From: Clostridia bacterium
Lineage (GTDB): Bacteria > Bacillota > Clostridia > Oscillospirales > Acutalibacteraceae
NCBI GenBank assembly: GCA_017516485.1
Contig: JAFXCH010000042.1
Span: 1-48,006 of the forward strand
Direction: 5' to 3'
Length of the DNA: 48,006 nt
Both the position numbers and the translations under genes were made by a program. The notes beneath the pieces were generated by a model. The model was not told where the DNA came from and ran no database searches. It saw nothing but the letters and a program-made list of their open reading frames with translations. This document shows, piece after piece, positions 1 through 8,269 of this stretch. Position 1 is the first letter of the stretch. Each line of letters opens with the position of its first letter.

Positions 1-99
1 AAGGATGTGGGACTTGTTGGAGTGACCTCTCATGGGCTTGCCGTTCTTGGACAGCTTAAAACGCTTCTTTGCACCGGAGTGAGTTTTGATTTTAGGCAT
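1..99 (-). CDS. rpmI: 50S ribosomal protein L35 (3' end cut by window edge)
   Basis: The first 33 residues are visible and begin [15 protein letters not shown], the diagnostic start of bacterial L35, a small basic protein of the large ribosomal subunit. The ATG lies at 99-97 and is preceded by GGAGGATAAACC, a strong ribosome binding site. The gene follows infC by 22 bases on the same strand, the usual infC-rpmI-rplT order in Bacillota, so rplT is expected just outside the window. The missing C-terminal half is due to the window boundary and is not a truncation. Confidence 0.95.
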   Translation of the reverse strand, partial: MPKIKTHSGAKKRFKLSKNGKPMRGHSNKSHIL

Positions 100-121
100 T
101 GGTTTATCCTCCTTATTAGTA

Positions 122-640
122 TTACTTGTTGGGCTTAGGTGCGAGGAACATCAGCATCTGGCGTCCCTCAAGTTTTGCGGCCTTCTCGACAGCAGCTGTA
201 TCTGCACAAGCCTGTGCAAAACGCTCCATAATTTCGATACCGAGGTTTGTGTGAGCCATCTCACGACCTCTGAAACGAATTGAAACCTTGACCTTGTCGC
301 CGCCTGCGATGAAACGCTTGGCGTGGCCGACCTTAGTGTCAAAATCGTGCGTATCAATGTTTACCGAAAGGCGGACTTCTTTAATATCAACTACACGCTG
401 ATTTTTACGTGCTTCTTTTTCACGCTTGGCCATATCGAAGCGATACTTGCCGTAGTCCATAATCTTACATACAGGCGGTTTTGCCTGAGGTGAGATTTTG
501 ACCAGGTCGAGATCACGCTCTTCTGCAAGGCGGAGAGCCTCACTTGCTGACATGATGCCGAGCTGTTCACCGTCGTTGCTGATTACTCGCAACTCCTTAT
601 CCCTTATTTCTTCATTGATCTGCAGTTCTTTAGCACTAAT
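122..640 (-). CDS. infC: Translation initiation factor IF-3, AUU start
   Basis: IF-3 binds the 30S subunit, prevents premature 50S joining and checks start-codon pairing. The protein begins with the conserved [10 protein letters not shown] segment, followed by the C-terminal domain with '[12 protein letters not shown]' and ends near KPNK. An ATG-initiated reading frame would extend to 700, but that runs through a leader hairpin and adds 20 unconserved residues. The better start is ATT at 640-638, which has GGGGGTG eight bases upstream and gives 172 residues, the usual length. An AUU start is a known feature of infC: IF-3 discriminates against it, which gives autoregulation. The ATT choice is inferred from ribosome-binding-site spacing and homology. 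Confidence 0.93.
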   Translation of the reverse strand: MSAKELQINEEIRDKELRVISNDGEQLGIMSASEALRLAEERDLDLVKISPQAKPPVCKIMDYGKYRFDMAKREKEARKNQRVVDIKEVRLSVNIDTHDFDTKVGHAKRFIAGGDKVKVSIRFRGREMAHTNLGIEIMERFAQACADTAAVEKAAKLEGRQMLMFLAPKPNK

Positions 641-653
641 GTTCAAGCACCCC

Positions 654-693
654 CAAAAATTAATAAATGCGTGGGCAGAAATTACCCACGCAT
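654..693 (-). promoter_or_regulatory. Leader hairpin of the infC operon (attenuator-like)
   Basis: Between the promoter and the infC ribosome binding site, the minus strand forms a 9-bp perfect stem (ATGCGTGGG / CCCACGCAT, 667-693) with a 9-base loop, followed by TTATTAATTTTT. This looks like a factor-independent terminator inside the leader. Bacillota infC-rpmI-rplT operons are commonly controlled by L20-dependent leader attenuation, so that is the likely role. I cannot see the L20-binding fold unambiguously. Confidence 0.6.
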
Positions 694-810
694 ACAACAT
701 TACACCTTAAACATCGGGACATACCGCCCCTTAAAGTGATGAGTATTGACCGCCGTAGAGCTTTGCCCCGACGGTGAGGACATGGATATTCCTGCTTTGT
801 TTGCTCAATG

Positions 811-839
811 ATAATAACAGACTTTGTCAAATCTGTCAA
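811..839 (-). promoter_or_regulatory. Sigma-A promoter of infC operon
   Basis: On the minus strand, TTGACA (839-834) and TATTAT (816-811) are separated by exactly 17 bases. Transcription would begin near 804, giving a leader of about 165 bases before the infC ATT. Confidence 0.8.
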
Positions 840-897
840 CACTTTTGCCAAAACTTTTTATCTCCTGAAAATTATATAATAAGTTCGCTAAAAATCC

Positions 898-926
898 TTG
901 AATTTATTCCGTGTTTGTTGTACAAT
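898..926 (+). promoter_or_regulatory. Sigma-A promoter of the PRTase-like gene
   Basis: TTGAAT (898-903) and TACAAT (921-926) are separated by 17 bases, about 43 bases before the ATG at 969. It is divergent from the infC promoter. Confidence 0.7.
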
Positions 927-968
927 AAGCACACATATCATAGGATTACCCCAAGGAGGTCATTAATA

Positions 969-1616
969 ATGCCTACAAAAGACACTTTAAAAATCAAAAC
1001 CAAGAAAAGCAATCTTTACCTTCGTGTATCAAAAGGACATTTTGCAACTAACCATTCACACAGCAATTATTATATAGATGTTGTTGCCCAGAAGTCACGT
1101 CTCTCCGAAGCAAAGGCTGTTGCAAAAGAGCTTTGCTCAGCATATAACTACAACACAACAATTGTTGATACAATTCTCTGCCTTGACGGTACTGAGGTTA
1201 TCGGCACCTGCCTTGCAGACCAGCTTACCAAAAACGACTTTATGAATATCAATGCTCACCAGACAATTTACGTTGTCACACCTGAAATGACGAGTTCTTC
1301 ACAGATGATATTCAGAGACAATATTGTTCCGATGATTCGCGGCAAGCACGTACTTGTGCTCGCTGTTTCCGTTGCTACGGGCTTTACAGCCAAAGCTGCT
1401 GTTGAAGCAATACAGTATTACGGCGGTGAAGTTTCGGGTATAGCATCCATCTTTGCTACAAGCGACGAGTGCTACGGTTATCAGGTCAACTCAGTATTCA
1501 ATCCACACGACCTGCCCGGCTACTTCACACTGCCCTCTCACGAGTGTCCGCTTTGCAAAGAAGGCAAGAAGCTTGACGCACTTATCAACAGCCACGGTTT
1601 CTCAAAGCTCGGCTAA
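969..1616 (+). CDS. Type I phosphoribosyltransferase-like protein with altered PRPP loop
   Basis: 215 residues. ATG 969 is chosen because AAGGAGGT lies just upstream; the longer open frame from 774 has no such signal and crosses the promoter. The region around residues 15-40 ('LRVSKGHFATNHSHSNYYIDV') resembles the N-terminal hood of orotate phosphoribosyltransferases. Residues 121-165 follow the PRTase pattern 'RGK-VLV-x-x-x-x-x-TG...A...GG-V-GI'. In active PRTases the PRPP loop reads V-D-D-x-x-T-T-G; here it reads L-A-V-S-V-A-T-G (130-137), so both acidic residues are missing. C193-P-L-C196 near the C-terminus could bind metal. The fold is fairly clear, but the activity is uncertain and may be regulatory or changed. 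Single-gene unit with its own promoter and terminator. Confidence 0.7.
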   Translation: MPTKDTLKIKTKKSNLYLRVSKGHFATNHSHSNYYIDVVAQKSRLSEAKAVAKELCSAYNYNTTIVDTILCLDGTEVIGTCLADQLTKNDFMNINAHQTIYVVTPEMTSSSQMIFRDNIVPMIRGKHVLVLAVSVATGFTAKAAVEAIQYYGGEVSGIASIFATSDECYGYQVNSVFNPHDLPGYFTLPSHECPLCKEGKKLDALINSHGFSKLG

Positions 1617-1629
1617 AACACAAATCAAC

Positions 1630-1673
1630 AAAGCGTTGTTGTCAGTAATGACGGCAACGCTTTATATTTTTTT
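1630..1673 (+). terminator. Intrinsic terminator
   Basis: AAAGCGTTG...CAACGCTTT pairs over 9 bp, continues through G-U pairs to a GTAA loop, and is followed by TATATTTTTTT. It closes the PRTase-like gene. Confidence 0.85.
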
Positions 1674-1709
1674 GCTGTTTGCCGGCCTAAAATATGTGCA
1701 AGTAAACAA

Positions 1710-1738
1710 TTGCACACTGCAATACTTTATGGTATTAT
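1710..1738 (+). promoter_or_regulatory. Sigma-A promoter of ddl operon, with inverted repeat over -35
   Basis: TTGCAC (1710-1715) and TATTAT (1733-1738) are spaced by 17 bases. The -35 is also the right arm of an inverted repeat, GTGCAA (1696-1701)...TTGCAC (1710-1715), which could be an operator. No regulator is identifiable. Confidence 0.65.
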
Positions 1739-1805
1739 ATATATTTGTATGAGTATAAATATATAATACAACTATAAAATATAACCCATTTAAGGAGATT
1801 CCGAT

Positions 1806-2882
1806 ATGGAAAAGCTTACCGTACTTACACTTTTCGGCGGCAACTCAAGCGAACACGATGTTTCAACAGTTTCCGCTCAGTCTGTTATAAACAATATTCC
1901 CCGTGACAAATATGATGTTATAATGCTCGGCATTACCAAAGACGGCCGCTGGCTGCGCTACAACGGCGACACAGCAAATCTGCCCGAGGACAGATGGCTC
2001 GAGGATGAAGCTAACCTTCACCCTGCATACATAGTACCCGACTCTTCTGTCGGCGGCATCGTCGAAATTGTTGACGGCAAAGCTGTCACCACAAAAATTG
2101 ACGTTGTTTTCCCCGTACTTCACGGCAAAAACGGTGAAGACGGCACAGTACAAGGCCTGCTTCAGCTTGCTGAACTTCCCTTTGTCGGTTGCGATATGCT
2201 CTCAAGTGCTGACTGTATGGATAAGGCAGTTACAAATGCACTTGCTGACAGAGCAGGTATTGACCAGGCAAAATGGATGGGCTTCACCGAATATGAATAC
2301 CGCAGCAACCCCCAAAAGTTGCTTGACGAAGCAGTTGAGAAACTCGGTTATCCGATATTCGTAAAGCCTGCAAACGCAGGCTCCTCCGTAGGCATCACCA
2401 AGGCAACGGATATCCACTCTCTTGCAGACGGTATTGAAACAGCCTTCGAAAACGACCGCAAGGTTGTGCTTGAAGAGACTGTTTTCGGCAGAGAGGTTGA
2501 GTGTGCAGTACTCGGAAACGATGAGCCTATTGTCGCAACACCCGGTGAGATTGCACCCTGCAACGATTTCTACGATTTCGATGCCAAGTATGTCGCAGGT
2601 ACAAGCGGACTTTTTATTCCCGCACGCATCAGTGAAGAGCAGCTTAAAGCAGTAAAGCAGCAGGCAATCAAGGCATATAAGGCTCTCGGTTGCGAAGGCT
2701 TCTCAAGAGTTGATTTCTTTGTAAACGATGAGCAGATTCTGCTCAATGAAATAAACACAATTCCCGGTTTCACATCAATAAGTATGTATCCCAAGCTGTT
2801 TGAGCACAGCGGTGTATCTTACCCCGAGCTTATCGACAGGCTTATCACACTCGCTATCCAGCGAAAGGAGAGCCGACGATGA
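1806..2882 (+). CDS. ddl: D-alanine--D-alanine ligase
   Basis: 358-residue ATP-grasp ligase that makes the D-Ala-D-Ala dipeptide for peptidoglycan precursors in the cytoplasm. Visible family marks are the N-terminal 'LFGGNSSEHDVS', 'VLHGKNGEDGTVQG' (ADP/substrate loop), 'FVKPANAGSSVGI', the omega-loop 'FYDFDAKY' and the C-terminal metal-binding 'LNEINTIPGFTSISMYPK'. The omega-loop tyrosine is of the type found in true D-Ala-D-Ala ligases rather than VanA-type D-Ala-D-Lac enzymes. ATG 1806 follows AAGGAGATT. It is the first gene of a tight operon: its stop overlaps the next start by four bases (ATGA at 2879-2882). Nothing suggests a resistance function. Confidence 0.96.
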   Translation: MEKLTVLTLFGGNSSEHDVSTVSAQSVINNIPRDKYDVIMLGITKDGRWLRYNGDTANLPEDRWLEDEANLHPAYIVPDSSVGGIVEIVDGKAVTTKIDVVFPVLHGKNGEDGTVQGLLQLAELPFVGCDMLSSADCMDKAVTNALADRAGIDQAKWMGFTEYEYRSNPQKLLDEAVEKLGYPIFVKPANAGSSVGITKATDIHSLADGIETAFENDRKVVLEETVFGREVECAVLGNDEPIVATPGEIAPCNDFYDFDAKYVAGTSGLFIPARISEEQLKAVKQQAIKAYKALGCEGFSRVDFFVNDEQILLNEINTIPGFTSISMYPKLFEHSGVSYPELIDRLITLAIQRKESRR

Positions 2883-3295
2883 GCCGCAAGGTAGTAATTA
2901 CAATTAACGATACTCACATTGTCGACGGACAAAAAGAAGCAGCAAAGCTCTCTACCGTCGGCAGATATGAGCAAAAGGAAAACGGCTATCTTCTTACATA
3001 TAAGGAAACTGAAGACTTCAAGGGCAGCGAAACCACCGTTTCATTTATCGACGGTGTTGTCACGATGAAGCGACTCGGCGGCAAGCATAACGCACAACTC
3101 ATCGTCGAGCCCGGCAAGCGTTACAGCTGTATGTATGCAACAGAATATGTCGACCTAATGCTCGGCGTGCACGGCAAGGAAGTAAAAAGCCGTGTAGGCA
3201 CAGATGAGGGTGAGCTTTATTTCAGCTACACTCTCGATTTTAACACAGGCTTCTGCTCACACAACGAGCTGAAGATGACTTTCAGATTTGAATAA
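2879..3295 (+). CDS. DUF1934 family protein (YwiB-like)
   Basis: 138 residues, calycin-like beta-barrel family DUF1934. The alternation of short beta strands, 'GRYEQKENGYLLTYKE', 'VVTMKRLGGKHNAQLIVEPGK' and a terminal 'YTLDFNTGFCSHNELKMTF' fit the family, which includes B. subtilis YwiB. Function is unknown. The link to argS matches the ywiB-argS arrangement in Bacilli, supporting the assignment. Its ATG overlaps the ddl stop by four bases, so translation is probably coupled, and argS follows after 24 bases. Confidence 0.85.
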   Translation: MSRKVVITINDTHIVDGQKEAAKLSTVGRYEQKENGYLLTYKETEDFKGSETTVSFIDGVVTMKRLGGKHNAQLIVEPGKRYSCMYATEYVDLMLGVHGKEVKSRVGTDEGELYFSYTLDFNTGFCSHNELKMTFRFE

Positions 3296-3319
3296 AATTG
3301 ACGAATTGAGGTACAAACA

Positions 3320-5014
3320 ATGTCAATAATAGTAAAACAGGTTCAGGACAAGCTTACTGCGGCAATCGGTGCCGCTTTTAAAAAAGCAATTTCTGCAGGT
3401 GCTCTGCCCGAGGCAGAAATCCCCGCATTCAATATCGAAGTGCCGGCAGACCGTGCAAACGGCGATTTCTCAACAAACGCCGCTATGGCAGGAGCAAGAG
3501 TTTTCCGCCGTGCACCCCGTCAGATAGCTGACGCTGTCTGTGCAAACATCGACCTTGAGGGCACTTACGTTGCAAAGTGCGAGGTTGCAGGTGCAGGCTT
3601 CATCAACTTCTATCTCAGCGATGAATATTATTCAGCTATTCTCCGTGATGTACGTGCCTGCGGTGCAGACTACGGTCGCTCCGATTACGGCGAAGGCAAG
3701 ACAATAAACGTTGAGTTTGTTTCCGCAAACCCGACAGGTCCGATGCATATGGGTAACGCAAGAGGCGGCGCACTCGGTGATTGCCTTGCAGCAGTACTCG
3801 ACTGGGCAGGTTACAAAGTAACACGCGAATTTTATGTTAATGATGCAGGTAACCAGATTGCTAAATTCGGCCTTTCTCTCGACGTCCGTTACCAGCAGAT
3901 TTTTAAGGGCGAAGATGCAGTTGAGCTGCCTGAGGACAGCTACCACGGCGAAGATATAAAGGAGCGTGCACAGCAGTTTGCCGATATTCACGGCGACAAG
4001 TATATGTCCGCAACAGAGGAAGAGCGCAGAGCAGCACTTGTTGAGTTTGCACTGCCGCTTAACATCGACAAAATGCATGCTAACCTCGACAAATACAGAA
4101 TCGATTATGATGTATGGTTCCGTGAAAGCTCACTCTACAACAGCGGCGAGCTTGAGGAAACACTCGGTCTGCTTAAAGATAAAGGCCTCACATATGAAAA
4201 AGACGGTGCAATCTGGTATAAGGCTACAGAGCACGGCGGCGAAAAAGACGAAGTCCTGGTCCGTGCAAACAGAAACCCCACATATTTTGCCGCAGATATC
4301 GCTTACCACCGCAACAAGCTCGAGGGCAGAAAGTTTGACAAGGCAATCAACATCTGGGGTGCCGACCATCACGGCCACGTTGCCAGAATGAAGGGTGTGC
4401 TCGAAGCACTCGGCACAGACTCAACAAAGCTTGATATAATTCTTATGCAGCTTGTTCGCCTCACACGCGGTGGCGAGGTTGTAAGAATGAGTAAGCGTAC
4501 AGGTAAATCAATCACACTTGAGGACCTTCTTGAAGAAATTCCGATTGACGCAGTACGTTTCCTCTTCAACATCCGCGAGCCCGGCTCACAGATGGACTTT
4601 GACCTTGACCTTGCGGTTGAGCAGAGTGCACAGAATCCCGTTTACTACTGTCAGTATGCACACGCAAGAATCTGCAGTATTTTCAAAAAGCTCGGCATTG
4701 AGGATATCAATGCTGTTGAGTGCACTGACGACGAGCTCAAGCTGCTCACCGCACCCGAAGAGAGAGAGCTTATCAGCCACCTTGCTTCACTCACAGGCGA
4801 AATTGTCAACTCTGCAAAAAATTACGACCCTGCAAGAATCACACGCTATTGCGTAGAGCTTGCTACACTCTTCCACAAATTCTACAATGCCTGCCGTGTC
4901 AGCAGTGAAGACGAGGCACTCACCAACGCAAGACTCTACCTTTGCTCATGTGTCAAGGCTACACTCAGCAACGTGCTCACAATGCTCCGTATAACAGTTC
5001 CCGAATCAATGTGA
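3320..5014 (+). CDS. argS: Arginine--tRNA ligase
   Basis: 564-residue class I aminoacyl-tRNA synthetase that charges tRNA-Arg. It has the N-terminal additional domain (residues 1-110), then 'SANPTGPMHMGNARGG' containing the HIGH-type signature as HMGN, the 'WGADHHGHVARMKG' segment, the KMSKS-type loop 'VRMSKRTGKS', and the C-terminal anticodon-binding DALR domain with 'QYAHARICSIFKK'. Length is normal. The ribosome binding site is a modest TGAGGT upstream of ATG 3320. It is third in the ddl-DUF1934-argS operon. Confidence 0.97.
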   Translation: MSIIVKQVQDKLTAAIGAAFKKAISAGALPEAEIPAFNIEVPADRANGDFSTNAAMAGARVFRRAPRQIADAVCANIDLEGTYVAKCEVAGAGFINFYLSDEYYSAILRDVRACGADYGRSDYGEGKTINVEFVSANPTGPMHMGNARGGALGDCLAAVLDWAGYKVTREFYVNDAGNQIAKFGLSLDVRYQQIFKGEDAVELPEDSYHGEDIKERAQQFADIHGDKYMSATEEERRAALVEFALPLNIDKMHANLDKYRIDYDVWFRESSLYNSGELEETLGLLKDKGLTYEKDGAIWYKATEHGGEKDEVLVRANRNPTYFAADIAYHRNKLEGRKFDKAINIWGADHHGHVARMKGVLEALGTDSTKLDIILMQLVRLTRGGEVVRMSKRTGKSITLEDLLEEIPIDAVRFLFNIREPGSQMDFDLDLAVEQSAQNPVYYCQYAHARICSIFKKLGIEDINAVECTDDELKLLTAPEERELISHLASLTGEIVNSAKNYDPARITRYCVELATLFHKFYNACRVSSEDEALTNARLYLCSCVKATLSNVLTMLRITVPESM

Positions 5015-5038
5015 TGCAAACAAAAAGGGTGATTTAAA

Positions 5039-5815
5039 ATGTATAATGTAAATATTATTACGCACAGAGGTGCAAATAAGCGTGCTCCGCAAAATACTCT
5101 GCCCGCATTTCAGAAAGCAATTGAAATGGGCACTGACGGTTTTGAAACCGACGTACATCTTTCAAAGGACGGCGTGCCCGTAATCTGCCATAATTACACC
5201 ATTGACGAGACTTCTAACGGTACGGGTGAAATCGAAAAGATGACACTTGAACAGCTTAAAAGCTACGATTTCGGTTCATATTACGACCTGAAGTTCAAAG
5301 GCACTCCCTTGCCCACTCTCGATGAGTTTCTCGACCTTGCCGTCGGTAAAAATCTCAAAGTCCTCAATATAGAGCTTAAGCCCGAAAAGGACACTGCAAG
5401 ACGCGAAACACTTGTACGCAAAACTCTCGATGCAGTAAAGGCAAGAGGACTTGACGATATACTTCTTATTTCAAGCTTCAGCCCCGAGATTCTTGAGTAT
5501 ATCAAGCAGGTTGACCCGAGCTGCAAAACAGCTTACCTCTATCCTGCCGGCTACGTAAGAGCGCACCTCGCATTCATTCCGCCTTACAAATTGATGAAAA
5601 AGCTCCAGTGCCACGCCGCACATCCGCACAAGCTGTGCATCAGAGGCGACTTCGTCAAAAAAGCACACGAAAAAGGCCTTGAGGTAAACGTCTGGACTAT
5701 CGACGAGTCCGAGGATATCCGCGCTATGATTGAAGCCGGTGTAGACGGCATCATCACCGACTGCCCTGACAGAGTACGCAGCATCCTCAACGAAATGAAC
5801 GGTTTCGCAGAATAA
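5039..5815 (+). CDS. Glycerophosphodiester phosphodiesterase
   Basis: 258 residues, GDPD TIM-barrel family, hydrolysing glycerophosphodiesters to glycerol-3-phosphate and an alcohol. The catalytic and metal-binding set is visible near the N-terminus: H9-R10 ('ITHRGANKRAPQNT'), E36 and D38 ('GFETDVHLSKDG') and H51 ('VICHN'). The C-terminal 'VNVWTIDES...GVDGIITDCPD' is also typical. There is no signal peptide, so it should be a cytoplasmic UgpQ-type enzyme. It starts 24 bases after argS and is the last gene before a strong terminator, so probably co-transcribed with argS. Confidence 0.93.
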   Translation: MYNVNIITHRGANKRAPQNTLPAFQKAIEMGTDGFETDVHLSKDGVPVICHNYTIDETSNGTGEIEKMTLEQLKSYDFGSYYDLKFKGTPLPTLDEFLDLAVGKNLKVLNIELKPEKDTARRETLVRKTLDAVKARGLDDILLISSFSPEILEYIKQVDPSCKTAYLYPAGYVRAHLAFIPPYKLMKKLQCHAAHPHKLCIRGDFVKKAHEKGLEVNVWTIDESEDIRAMIEAGVDGIITDCPDRVRSILNEMNGFAE

Positions 5816-5831
5816 AAACCTCAAAAAATTC

Positions 5832-5874
5832 AACCGCCCTGTTTGGAAAACACCAAACAGAGCGGTTATTTTTG
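5832..5874. terminator. Bidirectional terminator between convergent genes
   Basis: AACCGC-CCTGTTTGG pairs with CCAAACAG-A-GCGGTT around an AAAACA loop. A T-run follows on the plus strand and an A-run precedes it, so it can serve both the glycerophosphodiesterase and the minus-strand TIR gene. Confidence 0.85.
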
Positions 5875-5901
5875 TTTCTATGTATTCTTTATCTGTGTCA
5901 A

Positions 5902-8241
5902 TCAATAATCTTTCGGCTTACCGCATCTTACACACTTCTTGGTAAACAAGCCCTTGAATTCACCACCACAGTGCTGGCACAGGCCGGCAGAGCGCCTCTG
6001 CTGAACTATAAGTTCTTTTTGAGCCCGAGCTTCTTCAGTAGCATTTTTACTTTCCTGTTCAGCTTTAATCTCTTCAGCTACTTTCATACGAGCTTTTTCC
6101 ATATTTTCTTTACGTTCTTGTGCAACTGTGTCAATGTTTGTAAACAAACGCCAATCGCTGACACTGCATTGATCATTGTTATTACTACCAACTGCAATAA
6201 CGGTGCCATCTGCCTTAATACCTACCGTGTGTATACTGCCAGCAGAAACGGCAACTATATCTGCCCAATCACTTACATTGCATTGACCGTTATCATTACT
6301 ACCAACAGCAACAACCGTACCGTCTGACTTAAGACCTATCGTGTGATTGCCACCTGCCGCAACTGCAACTATATTTCTCCATCCACTTACATTGCATTGA
6401 CCTTCTTTGTTAAAGCCAACGGAAACAACAGTACCGTCTGTTTTGAGTGCTACTGTATGAATGTAACCTGCAGAAACCGCAACGACGTCGTTCCAACTGT
6501 TTACAGAGCATGCATCGTATTTATTATAACCGACAGCAACAACAGTGCCATCTGTTTTGAGACCTACTGTATGAGCGTGGCCTGCAGAAACAGCAACTAT
6601 ATCTTTCCAGTTGTTTACATCACACTCACCGCTATATGGAACATAATTACCATTAATAAATTTTGTTGCAACAACTGTACCGTCTACTTTTAAACCTACT
6701 GTATGATATCCTCCTGCAGAAACAGCAATAATATTTTTCCAATTACTCACATTGCATTGACCTGTTATATTATTACCAGCAGCAATGACAGTACCATCTG
6801 CTTTGAGGCCTACTGTATGAGTACTTGCAGAAACAGCAATTATATCTTTCCAGTTGTCTAAATTACATCTATTATCGCCATAATTACCATTGGTGACAAC
6901 AGTGCCATCTGTTTTCACACCTACGCTATGAGAGTTCGCACTTATTAGGTTTTGTAATTTTTGAGCTGATTGAATCTTAGTGCGTAGATTAATACGCGTC
7001 TGCTCAATATTCACGTTGACACACTCAATATAACTTTCAAGTGTTGCAACCAGGCTTGTATCGCCGTATTGTCTGATCTTCAGGTAATTGTTACTTTTGT
7101 CGAAATGATTGTTAAGTTCTTTTAAATACTCCAATTTTCTTACTTTAAGCTCCGACATCAGCTTGCCGAGATATGCCTGACCGTTTTCCGGGTCGATATC
7201 CAGCACCTTTTCACAGTATTCATCGGCAGATTTAAAATCACCGTCTGCAAGGAAGATAAACACACGCTTCAGGTATGAATCAACAGACGGATTGGCACTT
7301 GCCGCAACAGTTTGCACTGTGGCAGGTGCGGCAACGGAATTATTGTTTTTCGGCAGTATTTTTTCAATACCTCTCATCAGATCCTGCGTTGCGCCGACCT
7401 TGCCCATATCCTGCGCCTGAAGTTTTGCAAACTCCTTGGGCATATCGTAAGCGTCAACGCCCTTAAAGCAGGGAATGAGGTGCTTTGTCTTATCAGTTGC
7501 CATTAATTTGAGGTAACGGCTCCACTCATTTTTAACCCATACTGCATTGAAATACTCATAGTCCGTACCGAAAACAAGCATAATCTTAGCACTGTTAAGT
7601 GCCGCAAAAATATACGGCTCATACTCTACACCGAGCTTATCTTCAAGCGTTATTCGTGAGAAGAACACACGGTAACCCTTGCCTGTCAGCTCATCGTAAA
7701 CATCCTGCGCAATAACGGAGTCGAGCGTACGGTCGCCGTTCTCTGCCGTTTCTTTATAACAGATAAAAATATCATACGGTTCTTCGTTGGCAGACACCGC
7801 AATTATACCTTTGCGGATTTCTTCAATCTGCTTTGCTTCATCACGGTAGACCTTGCGAGTAAGAGCATCGGCATACTCCATTACCTGCTCAAAGTCGCTG
7901 TCATCCATAATACTCTCGAAGCTGGAGCGGTGGCAGGTGGGAATTTTCTTTGCAGTTGCAGGGTCGTCAACATACTCGATACCGTATTTACAAAGGCAAA
8001 GACCCCAGTAAGCCTCAGCTTCCTCGGGAAATTCGGCAATTATGCTTTCGTAGATACCTGCCGCCTTGTCAAAATCGTTCATCATACGCAGTCTGTTTGC
8101 ACGGTTGAAAAGAGTAATCTTCTTTTCACTATCCGCAGCTGCTACAGTCTGACTCGTACCGCAGTAATCGCACTCGATAATTTTTATTTCTTCGGTAACG
8201 TTAAGGTCACCGCCGCACATTTTACATTTGAATATTGCCAT
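5902..8241 (-). CDS. TIR-domain protein with terminal zinc ribbons and a seven-repeat RCC1-like propeller
   Basis: 779 residues from ATG 8241, preceded by GAGGTGG; a longer frame to 8298 adds an unsupported segment lying over the promoter. Order of parts: zinc ribbon (C6-x2-C9...C24-x2-C27); a TPR-like helical stretch (about 42-90); TIR domain about 155-293 beginning 'PYDIFICYKETAENG', with 'ITLEDKLGVEYEPY', where E208 sits where TIR NADases carry the catalytic glutamate; a second helical/TPR-like segment (320-430); seven RCC1-type repeats (437-702) with the core 'HTVGLKxDGTVVAVG'; a Lys/Glu-rich helix (705-748); and a second zinc ribbon (C755, C758, C770, C773). The zinc-ribbon/TPR/TIR front end recurs in gut Clostridia; the propeller fused to it is the unusual part. 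There is no signal peptide or TM segment, so it is probably cytoplasmic. NAD cleavage and a role in defence or signalling are inferences. It stands alone with its own promoter. Confidence 0.85.
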   Translation of the reverse strand: MAIFKCKMCGGDLNVTEEIKIIECDYCGTSQTVAAADSEKKITLFNRANRLRMMNDFDKAAGIYESIIAEFPEEAEAYWGLCLCKYGIEYVDDPATAKKIPTCHRSSFESIMDDSDFEQVMEYADALTRKVYRDEAKQIEEIRKGIIAVSANEEPYDIFICYKETAENGDRTLDSVIAQDVYDELTGKGYRVFFSRITLEDKLGVEYEPYIFAALNSAKIMLVFGTDYEYFNAVWVKNEWSRYLKLMATDKTKHLIPCFKGVDAYDMPKEFAKLQAQDMGKVGATQDLMRGIEKILPKNNNSVAAPATVQTVAASANPSVDSYLKRVFIFLADGDFKSADEYCEKVLDIDPENGQAYLGKLMSELKVRKLEYLKELNNHFDKSNNYLKIRQYGDTSLVATLESYIECVNVNIEQTRINLRTKIQSAQKLQNLISANSHSVGVKTDGTVVTNGNYGDNRCNLDNWKDIIAVSASTHTVGLKADGTVIAAGNNITGQCNVSNWKNIIAVSAGGYHTVGLKVDGTVVATKFINGNYVPYSGECDVNNWKDIVAVSAGHAHTVGLKTDGTVVAVGYNKYDACSVNSWNDVVAVSAGYIHTVALKTDGTVVSVGFNKEGQCNVSGWRNIVAVAAGGNHTIGLKSDGTVVAVGSNDNGQCNVSDWADIVAVSAGSIHTVGIKADGTVIAVGSNNNDQCSVSDWRLFTNIDTVAQERKENMEKARMKVAEEIKAEQESKNATEEARAQKELIVQQRRSAGLCQHCGGEFKGLFTKKCVRCGKPKDY
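6136..6933 (-). repeat. In-gene tandem repeats encoding seven RCC1-like blades
   Basis: The 3' part of the TIR gene contains seven imperfect repeats, mostly of 38 codons (114 bp); one is 44 codons. The blades start at residues 438, 475, 513, 557, 595, 633 and 671. Similarity between neighbouring units suggests expansion by duplication. It is coding and in frame throughout. Confidence 0.85.
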
Positions 8242-8269
8242 AAAAACCACCTCGCAAAAAATTATAATT

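Noticed and set aside
1806-2882. VanA-type D-Ala-D-Lac ligase
   Set aside because: The omega loop is of the D-Ala-D-Ala type (Y in 'FYDFDAKY'), and no vanH/vanX-type genes adjoin it.
3632-4078. 148-residue minus-strand frame
   Set aside because: Shadow of argS with Cys-rich nonsense composition.
5872-6327. 151-residue plus-strand frame and the neighbouring frame to 6693
   Set aside because: Antisense to the RCC1 repeats of the TIR gene; apparent repeats are inherited from the other strand.
6136-6933. Possible CRISPR array (regular repeats)
   Set aside because: Period is 114 bp, repeats are coding, degenerate and in frame; no short direct repeats with unique spacers, no cas genes.
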